DNA of 16,472 nt from an uncultured Collinsella sp. (GTDB lineage Bacteria > Actinomycetota > Coriobacteriia > Coriobacteriales > Coriobacteriaceae): positions 1 through 16,472 of the forward strand of contig CAAFEY010000161.1 of the NCBI GenBank assembly GCA_900761995.1, given 5' to 3'. The translations under genes were made by a program, and so were the position numbers. Under the pieces are notes generated by a model. The model worked only from the letters and a program-made list of their open reading frames with translations, was not told the DNA's origin and ran no database searches. Positions 7,081-13,670 of the stretch are shown one piece after another (the stretch's first letter is position 1; every line of letters starts with the position of its first letter).

Positions 7081-7572
7081 ATGGCTGCCTCGAATCCGCC
7101 TAAGGGGAGCGTTTCTTCTTCGTCCATCAAGCCGGTTACGCGCAAGGCCGTGCGTTGCCAGCGCGAGGTCGCTTGGCTTGTCACGCAGGCGGCGGGCAGG
7201 CTTGTGGCGACCACTCAGGACGTCAATGCGCCTACGCCGAGCTTTGTGTTAGCGGCGGCGCTGGATTTTGTGCGCCAATTGGAGCTTGCCGCGCAGGATG
7301 CCAACGGCCACCTCGACTACCAGAACGTTATGGCGCCCGACCTGCAAACGTTCTGTCACATGGCCAAGTTGCCTGCCGCGCCCAATGCGCTTTCGGACGC
7401 AGGCTACATGTTTACGCTCTCGGGCGCGGACCTTATCCGCGACATCTATGCATACTGCAGCGAGCTCGCCGAGCGCCACGTCTTTGACGCGGCAGAAGTC
7501 AAACCGGGAAATGTCATCAAGCTGGTTCTCAGGCTGTTCCTGATAGACGGGTTCGGGGCCATGCCGGCGTAA
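7081..7572 (+). CDS. Uncharacterised protein (163 aa)
   Basis: I do not recognise this family. The first 20 residues are Ser/Pro/Lys-rich and probably disordered. Residues 25-150 look mainly alpha-helical, with amphipathic stretches such as REVAWLVTQAAGRLV (28-42) and FVLAAALDFVRQLELA (55-70). There is no signal peptide, long membrane segment or cysteine cluster; the only cysteines are C26, C92 and C126. The start is the ATG at 7081 with GGGAGG about 6 bases upstream. It has its own probable promoter after the methyltransferase terminator, so it is likely a separate unit and not an R-M accessory gene. Codon use matches the rest of the window, supporting a real gene. Confidence 0.75.
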   Translation: MAASNPPKGSVSSSSIKPVTRKAVRCQREVAWLVTQAAGRLVATTQDVNAPTPSFVLAAALDFVRQLELAAQDANGHLDYQNVMAPDLQTFCHMAKLPAAPNALSDAGYMFTLSGADLIRDIYAYCSELAERHVFDAAEVKPGNVIKLVLRLFLIDGFGAMPA

Positions 7573-7672
7573 GCCGAGTCTTTAGCATCACCGTCGACTG
7601 GGCAACAACCGCTTTACCTTAATGGACGCCAATCGAGGGTCGATTATTGGGTCGCCTCGTCCACTAACGCAT

Positions 7673-9139
7673 CTATCCCACGCACTCCGACAGTCGATAC
7701 TTGCGGTTGCGGCTCGTCGCCGGCGCCGTGGGCTCAAGCTCGCCTTGAGCAATGAGCGCGTTGACGCGCGACCTAACCTGGGAAATTGTGAGCCCTGTGC
7801 GCTCTGCCAGCTCGCGCGTCCCCAGCTCGCCGTAGTGTTTGAGTGCCGTCACAATTAAGCCCCCGCCATGATCGACCGGCTCGATCTTTGAACGGTAAAG
7901 TACGACCTTGAACCGATCGAATCCCGGGCAGAACAGGGGCTCGGCCAGACCATGCGCGCGCATGGCATCGATCATCATCGGGATGCCCGAGCCATTGCCC
8001 TCAGCCGGTGAACCTGCGCCATCCGGCAGCGGGACAATCGACATGAGCTTCACAAGCGTCGCGTTACGGCATCGGGAGCTGCCGTCAAACAAGTTCTCGC
8101 GAGTCTTTCCCCCGTAAAGGCCGCCAGGATTCGTCACCTCGACACGATCGTCAAAGACGTCGACGGCAATCGATTGTCCACAGAACCGATCCCCGTATTC
8201 TCGATGGATTACGGCGTTAGCGATTGCCTCGCGCAGAACCTCCTCGGGAATCTCAAGCGAGTCGACACGCGAGACGCCTTGGACGGTCGAGGTTCGCCGC
8301 AAATTCTTGGCGACGGCTGCGACGGCATCCGAGATCATCTCGCCCAACGTTCCCTCACAGATTGTGCGGTCCATGAACCTCAGCGACCCCGCAGCTCCCT
8401 TTTGAGCTCCCACGTGGACAGCCACATCAATGAAGAGCTTGGGATAGAACTGCTGAGGGTAGGTGCCCACAACTAGGAGTCCAGCCTTGGTGACATTGCC
8501 CTGGGAATCAAGGATATTTAGGCGCTCCAGCTTCGTTTGTTTGTCCGGCGCGCCGCGCATTGCCCGGGGCGTCAACGAGAAAGCCCGATCTATCGTACGG
8601 TCGACCAGCGTCTCGTCGAGATTGTCCGCGCCCGCACCCGCCACCGCGTCCCGATCGCTCGGAGTCGCTCGACCGTATGACGCCAATGTGAGCACCTCGG
8701 TCGATGAAAGCGGCACATCTTTGTCATCGATGCGCTTGTAGCTGCCGCCCTGGGCGCCCCGCTCTATGACATAGCAGGGCTTGCTCGACGGATCGAGCTC
8801 CTCAATCGTAATGACGAGAACGATGACGCCCTGAAGCTCCACTCGCTCGATCGTGTATTTAGGCGGATTGGCCAGCTTTCCTCGACCGCCCGCATCACCC
8901 ATGCCTGACACAAATTGGTTGAGCACTTTCTCGGTCTCGAAGTTCTCAACCGGGACAAAACCTGCGCGCTCACTCACTCCGAGCACGATGATTCCGCCGG
9001 CAGTGTTCGCGAATGCGCTCACCGTTTCCCACACATCGCGGGAAAGCGTCGTGGCGCTCTCCTTCACTTCGACGTTAAGATCATCCGAGCCCATACGCCT
9101 TAAAGACTCAAGCAGACCGGTCAGCTCGTTTTCGTTCAT
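7673..9139 (-). CDS. AlbA_2 (Schlafen-like) / GHKL ATP-binding regulator with C-terminal winged helix (488 aa)
   Basis: Three parts are visible. Residues of about 20-155 match the AlbA_2 divergent-AAA_4 domain: NVEVKESATTLSRDVWETVSAFANTAGGIIVLGV (22-55), with the conserved E-x-K and A-F-A-N-T-A-G-G core. Residues of about 298-415 match the RecG-like C-terminal HATPase_c_4 domain: LREAIANAVIHREYGD (302-317), NPGG (337-340) and GNGSGIPMM (381-389). Residues 425-485 form a helix-turn-helix (LGTRELAERTGLTISQVRSRVNALIAQGEL). Such proteins are often annotated as RecG-like or transcriptional regulators, and AlbA_2 proteins recur in defence-rich loci (family knowledge). The start is the ATG at 9139: AAAGGA lies 7 bases before it and only 1 base before the GTG at 9145. 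Upstream DNA is unusually structured. Biochemical role unknown. Confidence 0.88.
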   Translation of the reverse strand: MNENELTGLLESLRRMGSDDLNVEVKESATTLSRDVWETVSAFANTAGGIIVLGVSERAGFVPVENFETEKVLNQFVSGMGDAGGRGKLANPPKYTIERVELQGVIVLVITIEELDPSSKPCYVIERGAQGGSYKRIDDKDVPLSSTEVLTLASYGRATPSDRDAVAGAGADNLDETLVDRTIDRAFSLTPRAMRGAPDKQTKLERLNILDSQGNVTKAGLLVVGTYPQQFYPKLFIDVAVHVGAQKGAAGSLRFMDRTICEGTLGEMISDAVAAVAKNLRRTSTVQGVSRVDSLEIPEEVLREAIANAVIHREYGDRFCGQSIAVDVFDDRVEVTNPGGLYGGKTRENLFDGSSRCRNATLVKLMSIVPLPDGAGSPAEGNGSGIPMMIDAMRAHGLAEPLFCPGFDRFKVVLYRSKIEPVDHGGGLIVTALKHYGELGTRELAERTGLTISQVRSRVNALIAQGELEPTAPATSRNRKYRLSECVG

Positions 9140-9216
9140 CTGCACGTCCTTTCGCTCGGTCCTGCGGAGAATGCCGCGGATAGATTTCCCTCGTCTCTCA
9201 GTTATCTCTCGAAATT

Positions 9217-9270
9217 ATCTCTCATCTATCTCTCTATCTCTCGGCTTAGAGATAAGGGATAGATAGAGAT
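9217..9270 (-). ncRNA. Leader hairpin upstream of the AlbA_2 gene
   Basis: The outer arms 9217-9230 and 9258-9270 pair over 13 bases with one bulged base; after a small internal loop, TATCTCT (9235-9241) pairs with AGAGATA (9248-9254) around a 6-base loop. This gives a stem of about 20 bp, inside the predicted untranslated leader of the minus-strand gene and ending about 77 bases before its start codon. Its role (attenuation, mRNA stability or protein binding) is not known; it may instead act as DNA operator sites. Confidence 0.5.
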
Positions 9271-9276
9271 GGAATG

Positions 9277-9340
9277 TCTACCATTTGCTTCATTTATACA
9301 TATTTTTGCTGGTAGAACAATTGGTATTGAGACAATACCA
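9277..9340 (-). promoter_or_regulatory. Promoter of the AlbA_2 gene with overlapping operator-like palindromes
   Basis: On the minus strand, TTGTTC (9315-9320) and TATAAA (9293-9298) with a 16-base spacer form a good promoter. Two inverted repeats frame it: TCTACCA (9277-9283) with TGGTAGA (9310-9316), which encloses the -10 box, and the perfect palindrome TGGTATTG-AGA-CAATACCA (9322-9340), which abuts the -35 box. All four arms share TACCA/TGGTA, suggesting one regulator binding several sites, perhaps the gene's own winged-helix protein (inference). Confidence 0.55.
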
Positions 9341-9446
9341 TGATTGCCTGTCTCTTTGCTGCTCAGTTATCTCTCATATTTTTCTCTCATCTTCCTGTCA
9401 TCTCTCATATTAGAGACGAATGAGGGACGAGAGATACGCGAGTGAT

Positions 9447-9576
9447 GGACGAGCGAGGATTTTCGGACGGTCGGATATCGAGAGTGGATATTTGGACGGT
9501 TTTTGGGGCTTTTGCGGCAAATTCCGTCCAAATATCCACTCTCGTTCGATAGGTATCCGGAAATCCTCGCTCGTCC
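9447..9576. repeat. REP-like long inverted repeat with a mismatched middle segment
   Basis: Arms 9447-9499 and 9524-9576 are each 53 bases. The outer 21 bases pair with one mismatch and the inner 21 bases pair perfectly, but the 11 bases between them (9468-9478 and 9545-9555) do not match. The loop is 24 bases (9500-9523). It lies between the AlbA_2 promoter region and the M16C gene. Confidence 0.75.
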
Positions 9577-9626
9577 GTCCGAATATCCACTCTCGTTTGG
9601 CGAGTGTCCAATTTTCCACGCTCGCG
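9573..9626. repeat. Two further copies of the AATATCCACTCTCG repeat
   Basis: GTCCGAATATCCACTCTCG (about 9577-9595) and a decayed copy GTGTCCAATTTTCCACGC (9604-9621) repeat the inner arm of the adjacent inverted repeat in direct orientation. Together with the two arms there are four copies of one element within about 180 bases. Confidence 0.6.
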
Positions 9627-9712
9627 CGGCGGTCACGCGGGGCCTTTGCCCAATCCGCCAGCATCGTCTTCAGTTCGCCGCAGAGCCGCGGCCCCATATG
9701 GGTATACTCTCG

Positions 9713-9718
9713 GGGATT
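9713..9718 (+). promoter_or_regulatory. Possible -10 box of the M16C peptidase gene
   Basis: TATACT lies 43 bases before the start codon. No clear -35 box is present at 16-18 bases, so the call is weak. Confidence 0.3.
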
Positions 9719-9760
9719 CGACTCGATTCGCCCCCGCTGGGGCGTCAAAGGAGACTGCAT

Positions 9761-12700
9761 ATGTCCACCACCTCAACCGACCCGCGCGCCGCTGCTGCCG
9801 CACTGCTGGTGCCCGGTACCATCTGTCACGGTTTTGCCGTCGAGCGCTGCGAGACTGTGCCCGAGCTCGACTCGGACGCCTACGTGCTGCGCCACACCGC
9901 CTCGGGCGCTCGCCTGCTGTACCTGGCGTGCGACGACGAAAACAAGGCCTTCGCCATTGGCTTTAAGACGCCGCCGGCCGATTCCACCGGCGTGTTCCAT
10001 ATTCTTGAGCACTCGGTGCTGTGCGGATCGGCCAAGTTTCCCGTCAAGGAGCCATTTGTCGACCTGATCAAGAGCTCCATGCAGACGTTCCTCAACGCCA
10101 TGACCTACCCCGACAAGACCATCTACCCCGTTGCCACCACCAACGAGCAGGATCTGTACAACCTGATGGACGTGTACCTGGACGCGGTGTTCAACCCGGC
10201 CATCTATACCAAACCCACCATTTTTGAGCAGGAGGGCTGGCACTACGAGCTGGACCTGCCGAAGGGCGCCGAGGACGAGGGCGACGGCGGCTCCGCGAGC
10301 TTGCGCGAGGGCGCGCTGCGCTATAACGGCGTGGTGTTCAACGAGATGAAGGGTGCGCTGTCCGACCCCATGAGCGTGCTGGACGACGCCGTCAACGCCG
10401 CGCTCTACCCCGACACCGCCTATGCACACGAGAGCGGTGGCGACCCGCGCGCGATCCCCGCGCTCACCTACGAGCAGTTCCTGGACACGCACGCGCGCCA
10501 CTACAACCCCTCCAACTCTTACATCACGCTCTACGGCGACCTGGACGTGGACCGCGCGCTGGCGTTTTTGGACGAGCGCTATCTGTCGCAGCCGAGTGCC
10601 GCGAGCAGCCGCATGGACGCTGCCGTCGCCGCCGGCGAGGACCCGTCCACGCTGGCGCCCAATCCGCTGGGCGTGCAGGCACCCGTGACCTGCGAGTACA
10701 AGCGCGTCGAGATGGCCACCACGCCCGAGAACGCCTTGGTGGGCCTGGGCCTGGTGCTGGGCAGCGCGCTCGACCGCAAGCGCACGATCGCGGCGGACAT
10801 CCTGTTTGAGGCACTGCTGGGCTCCAACGAAGCGCCGGTTAAGAAGGCCATTCTGTCCGCCGGCCTGGGCGGCAACGTGGTGAGCTACACCGCGGCCGAG
10901 AGCCTGCAGCCCTACGAGCTCATCATGCTGCAAAACGCGCAGCCCGGCGTGGCGCACGAGCTGCGCCGCGTGTTCCAGGACGCCTGCCGCGACCTATGCG
11001 AGCATGGCGTTCCGCGCGAGCGCCTGGAAGCCATCATCAGCAGCAACGAATACGACCTGCGCCAGCGCGACTACGGTATCGCCGACGGCGTGGCCATTGC
11101 GTGCGACGCGCTGAGCACGTGGCTCTACGATGACGACGCCGCGACGCTGGCGCTCAAGTACGGCCCGGTGTACGAGGAGCTGCGTAGCGAGCTGGACGGC
11201 AGCTATTTTGAGGACCTGCTGCGCGAGCTGGTGCTGCAGAACGATCACATGGCGCTGGTCGAGCTGGTGCCGGTGGACGCCGCCGAGGGTTCGGAGGGTG
11301 CCGAGGCCGCCGAGCTGGCAGCCAAGCGGGACGCCATGACCGATGCCGAGCTGGCCGACGTGGTCGAGCGCACGGCAGCACTGCGTGCCGCACAGGAGGC
11401 GGAAGACACACCCGAGGCCAAGGCCACACTGCCGCGTCTGCGCGTGTCCGACATTGGCGAGGCGCGCCCCGAGCCGCCGCTGGTCGTGGACACGACCGCG
11501 CCCATCCCCTGCCTGCGCCACGGCATCCCCACCAACCGTCTGGCCTACGCCATGCAGTATTTCGACCTGAGCTGCGTCGCGTTTGAGGATCTGCCCTATG
11601 TGACGCTGCTCTGCCGCCTGCTCAAGCAGCTGCCCACACGCGAGCATTCGGCCGAGGAGCTCGACAATTTACTTGCCGGCAAACTGGGCTTTTTGAGCTT
11701 TACGACCGAGGTCATGACGCAGCCCGAAGTGGACGGCGTGCGCCCCTACTTGCTGGTGAGCGCCGGCGCCCTGTCCGAAAAGATCGACGCGCTGGCGAGC
11801 CTACCGCGCGAGGTGTGGTCGAGCACATTGCTGGCGGACGCCGATGCCGACCGCGTGCGCGACGTGCTCACGCAGATTCGTATTGGGCTTGAGCAGGGCT
11901 TTATCAACAACGGCCACTCGGCGGCGCTCGGTCGCGCGATGAGCTACAGCTCGCCTTCGGCCGTGGTGCGTGAGCAGCTCTCGGGCGTAGACTTCTACCT
12001 GTTCCTGCGCGATTTGCTCGACCACTTTGACGAGCGCCTGGACGGCCTGCGCGCCAAGCTTGCCGAGCTGGCAGGCCGCATCTTTGTGGCCGACGGCTGC
12101 CTGGCGAGCTTTACCGGCAGCGATGAGGACTTTAACGCGTACTGGGCCGCCGCGGGCGACTTGGGACTGGGAGCTGGCGACGGCGCCGATGCCGGCCGCG
12201 ACGCGCTCGTGGTGCCGACGCCGTGCGACCGCCACGAGGCTTTTGTCATCCCCAGCGACATCTGCTTTGCCGCGCGTGCGTGCGATCCGCGTCGCCTGGG
12301 CATTGACGTGACAGGCGCTTGGGCCGTGGCTGCCAACGCGCTCTCCTACGACTACCTGTGGAACGAGATTCGCGTGAAGGGCGGTGCGTACGGCTGCGGA
12401 TTCCGCGCAGCCGGCGAGCGTCAGACGGCGTTCTACACCTACCGCGACCCGGCGATCGATCCTTCGATTGAGCGCGTGGAGCGCGCGGGTGCATGGCTTG
12501 GCAGCTTTGAGCCCGACGAGGCCGCCTTTGAGGGCTTTATCGTGAGCTGCGTGAGCGGCATGGACGCGCCGGTGAAGCCGTACGCGCTCACCAAACGCCG
12601 CAACACGACCTACCTGGCCGGGCTCGATCCGCACGCACGCGAGGAGCGTCGCGCCCAGATGCTCGCCGCCACGCCCGGTGAGCTGCGCTCGCTCGGCGCC

Positions 12701-12805
12701 GACGTGACGCGCATCGCAGCCGAGTCGCCCACCTGCGTCTTTGGCGGCCGCGAAGTCATCGCCAAGAGCAACGCCGACTTCAACGTAGTCGACCTGCTGG
12801 CATAA
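9761..12805 (+). CDS. M16C (presequence-protease-like) zinc metallopeptidase (1014 aa)
   Basis: Large zinc peptidase of the pitrilysin/insulinase clan, M16C (PreP/falcilysin-like) branch, which digests unfolded peptides inside a clamshell chamber. The inverted zinc motif HxxEH is HILEH at 80-84, and the third zinc ligand is probably E195 in VVFNEMKG. Other PreP-like signatures are GVFHILEHSVLCGS, KEPFVDLIKSSMQTFLNAMT and YPDKTIYPVATTN. The C-terminal half carries KGGAYGCG near 873-880, the position of the family's substrate-binding motif. Its 1014 residues are typical. No signal peptide is seen, so it is probably cytoplasmic. The start is the ATG at 9761, with AAAGGAG 7 bases upstream. It is monocistronic, followed by a perfect hairpin. 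Confidence 0.95.
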   Translation: MSTTSTDPRAAAAALLVPGTICHGFAVERCETVPELDSDAYVLRHTASGARLLYLACDDENKAFAIGFKTPPADSTGVFHILEHSVLCGSAKFPVKEPFVDLIKSSMQTFLNAMTYPDKTIYPVATTNEQDLYNLMDVYLDAVFNPAIYTKPTIFEQEGWHYELDLPKGAEDEGDGGSASLREGALRYNGVVFNEMKGALSDPMSVLDDAVNAALYPDTAYAHESGGDPRAIPALTYEQFLDTHARHYNPSNSYITLYGDLDVDRALAFLDERYLSQPSAASSRMDAAVAAGEDPSTLAPNPLGVQAPVTCEYKRVEMATTPENALVGLGLVLGSALDRKRTIAADILFEALLGSNEAPVKKAILSAGLGGNVVSYTAAESLQPYELIMLQNAQPGVAHELRRVFQDACRDLCEHGVPRERLEAIISSNEYDLRQRDYGIADGVAIACDALSTWLYDDDAATLALKYGPVYEELRSELDGSYFEDLLRELVLQNDHMALVELVPVDAAEGSEGAEAAELAAKRDAMTDAELADVVERTAALRAAQEAEDTPEAKATLPRLRVSDIGEARPEPPLVVDTTAPIPCLRHGIPTNRLAYAMQYFDLSCVAFEDLPYVTLLCRLLKQLPTREHSAEELDNLLAGKLGFLSFTTEVMTQPEVDGVRPYLLVSAGALSEKIDALASLPREVWSSTLLADADADRVRDVLTQIRIGLEQGFINNGHSAALGRAMSYSSPSAVVREQLSGVDFYLFLRDLLDHFDERLDGLRAKLAELAGRIFVADGCLASFTGSDEDFNAYWAAAGDLGLGAGDGADAGRDALVVPTPCDRHEAFVIPSDICFAARACDPRRLGIDVTGAWAVAANALSYDYLWNEIRVKGGAYGCGFRAAGERQTAFYTYRDPAIDPSIERVERAGAWLGSFEPDEAAFEGFIVSCVSGMDAPVKPYALTKRRNTTYLAGLDPHAREERRAQMLAATPGELRSLGADVTRIAAESPTCVFGGREVIAKSNADFNVVDLLA

Positions 12806-12818
12806 CCACAGCAAGCAA

Positions 12819-12855
12819 AACCGCCACAAAGGGGACAGGTACCTTTGTGGCGGTT
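12819..12855. repeat. Perfect 14-bp hairpin with GGGACAGGT core
   Basis: AACCGCCACAAAGG (12819-12832) and CCTTTGTGGCGGTT (12842-12855) pair perfectly around a 9-base loop. No T run follows on the plus strand, while on the minus strand the stem is followed by TT then GCTTGC. It may end transcription of the peptidase gene, but its GGGGACAGGT core is shared with the hairpin at 13619, which suggests a REP-like family. Confidence 0.6.
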
Positions 12856-12870
12856 CGAACACTTGTTCTA
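12855..12870. promoter_or_regulatory. LexA-box-like site upstream of hicA
   Basis: TCGAACACTTGTTCTA matches 11 of the 12 defined positions of the actinobacterial SOS box TCGAAC-N4-GTTCGA. It overlaps TTGTTC (12863-12868), which stands 17 bases before TATAGT (12886-12891), a plausible promoter. The consensus is recalled from mycobacteria; the Coriobacteriia LexA site may differ. Confidence 0.4.
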
Positions 12871-12899
12871 TACGTACATGTGTTCTATAGTATGGGTGA

Positions 12900-12936
12900 T
12901 TGCTTCGGGATTAAATTGCAACTATAATATAGTTGC
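12900..12936 (+). promoter_or_regulatory. hicAB promoter with -10 box inside a perfect palindrome
   Basis: TTGCTT (12900-12905), a 17-base spacer and a perfect TATAAT (12923-12928). The -10 box lies within GCAACTATA-A-TATAGTTGC (12918-12936), a palindrome with 9-base arms. This arrangement fits autorepression by the HicB antitoxin, whose C-terminus looks like a DNA-binding domain (inference). Confidence 0.65.
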
Positions 12937-12951
12937 GGGATGTGAGGCAGG

Positions 12952-13215
12952 ATGGCTCGGATCGACAAACTCATCGCCCAGCTGCTTAGCTGTCCTTCAA
13001 CGTATAGATTTGCTGACTTTCTTAAAGTTATGGCTTCATATGGCTTTGAAATGGACAACAAAGGCAGGACATCCGGATCGCGCATTCGCTTCTACAGGCC
13101 ATCGGACGGCAGAATGTTCGTGATGCACGCACCCCATCCATCTGACGAATTGACGGCGGAAACCATCCGAAACATCGTTCGATTTCTACAAGATGTCGGA
13201 GGCAGCCATGAGTAA
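12952..13215 (+). CDS. hicA: HicA-like toxin (87 aa)
   Basis: Probable mRNA interferase of the HicA/YcfA family, folding as a double-stranded-RNA-binding-like domain. The layout fits: a basic helical N-terminus (KLIAQLLSCP, 6-15), YRFADFLKVMASYGFE (18-33), KGRTSGSRIRFYRP (37-50), HAPHPSDEL (59-67) and a C-terminal helix (TIRNIVRFLQDVG). In classical HicA the sequence GSH supplies the catalytic histidine. Here it is GSR (42-44), a variant I know from HicA-like proteins paired with this type of HicB; the remaining histidines are H59 and H62. The start is the ATG at 12952, with GAGG a few bases upstream. It overlaps hicB by 8 bases, so translation is probably coupled. The A/T-rich promoter contrasts with the neighbouring core genes. 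Confidence 0.8.
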   Translation: MARIDKLIAQLLSCPSTYRFADFLKVMASYGFEMDNKGRTSGSRIRFYRPSDGRMFVMHAPHPSDELTAETIRNIVRFLQDVGGSHE

Positions 13216-13537
13216 CGTTTTGGCTTACAAGGGTTATTTCGCCCCGGTCGAGTTCGATGCCGAACAGCACGTGCTGACAGGTATGGTCGCCGGCATTAGG
13301 GACGCAATTGTATTTGAAGGCTCCACGGTTGAAGAAGTGGAGCGATGCTTCCACGACGCCGTCGACGATTACCTTGAGTTTTGTGCCGAAAAGGGCAAGG
13401 AACCAGAGCGGGCTTTTAAGGGCTCATTCAATGTGAGAACAGGCTCCGAGCTTCACAAGCAGGCAGCACTGGCGGCGGCAAAGAAGGGTGAATCGCTTAA
13501 CAAATTTGTGGCCGAAGCAATCGCCGCGGCGTTGTAA
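13208..13537 (+). CDS. hicB: HicB-like antitoxin (109 aa)
   Basis: Antitoxin partner of the upstream HicA-like protein. The N-terminal part, LAYKGYFAPVEFDAEQHVLTGMVAGIRDAIVFEG (5-38), is the degraded RNase-H-like HicB fold that binds the toxin. It is followed by a helix (TVEEVERCFHDAVDDYLEFCAEKG, 40-63). The C-terminus, from FKGSFNVRTGSELHKQAA to SLNKFVAEAI, has the pattern of a ribbon-helix-helix DNA-binding domain, as expected for autoregulation at the palindromic promoter. The start is the ATG at 13208, with GGAGG 4 bases upstream and inside the end of hicA; an in-frame upstream start at 13193 is less well placed. Confidence 0.85.
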   Translation: MSNVLAYKGYFAPVEFDAEQHVLTGMVAGIRDAIVFEGSTVEEVERCFHDAVDDYLEFCAEKGKEPERAFKGSFNVRTGSELHKQAALAAAKKGESLNKFVAEAIAAAL

Positions 13538-13555
13538 TAGAGACGAGTCGCCATC

Positions 13556-13600
13556 AAAACAACCACGAGGGTGTCTGTGTTCCCTTCGTGGTTGTTTTTG
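13556..13600. terminator. Terminator of hicAB (bidirectional)
   Basis: CAACCACGAGGG pairs with CCCTTCGTGGTTG, with one bulged base and a loop of about 10 bases, followed by TTTTT on the plus strand and preceded by AAAA, so it can work in both directions. Confidence 0.85.
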
Positions 13601-13618
13601 CTGTTTGCCCAGATAAAA

Positions 13619-13651
13619 CCTGCCAAAATAAACCTGTCCCTTTTTGGTAGG
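13619..13651. repeat. Second hairpin with GGGACAGGT core (opposite orientation)
   Basis: CCTGCCAAAA (13619-13628) pairs with TTTTGGTAGG (13642-13651) with one G-T wobble around a loop containing AACCTGTCCC, the complement of GGGACAGGTT. The stem sequence is unlike that of the hairpin at 12819, but the core is the same. It lies 19 bases before the cyclo-ligase start. Confidence 0.55.
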
Positions 13652-13670
13652 TTTGGGAGAGGGAGCTGGG

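Larger units (their letters stand above)
9140..9446. promoter_or_regulatory. Structured 5' region of the AlbA_2 gene: TATCTCTC repeats
   Basis: TATCTCTC occurs at 9203, 9216, 9227 and 9235, with inverted GAGATA words at 9249 and 9266. A second cluster of TCTCTC words lies at 9362-9406, and CTCAGTTATCTCTC is repeated exactly at 9197-9210 and 9362-9375. The stretch is markedly more A/T-rich than its surroundings and contains no gene. Confidence 0.6.

Noticed and set aside
7631..7645. AATCGA-GGG-TCGATT as terminator of the 163-residue gene
   Set aside because: Short stem with no following T run on either strand.
9197..9410. TCTCTC repeats as a CRISPR array
   Set aside because: Units are too short, spacing is irregular, there are no unique spacers of constant size, and no cas gene is present.
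9420..9760. Coding frames running through the repeats on both strands before the M16C gene
   Set aside because: Their translations are only the inverted repeats read through (RPNIHSR, ESGYLDG); the M16C gene has a clear start at 9761 with AAAGGAG.
9773..10957. 394-residue minus-strand frame over the M16C gene, and similar long frames at 11801-12862 and 15384-16346
   Set aside because: Antisense shadows caused by high GC at third codon positions; the plus-strand proteins carry clear family motifs.
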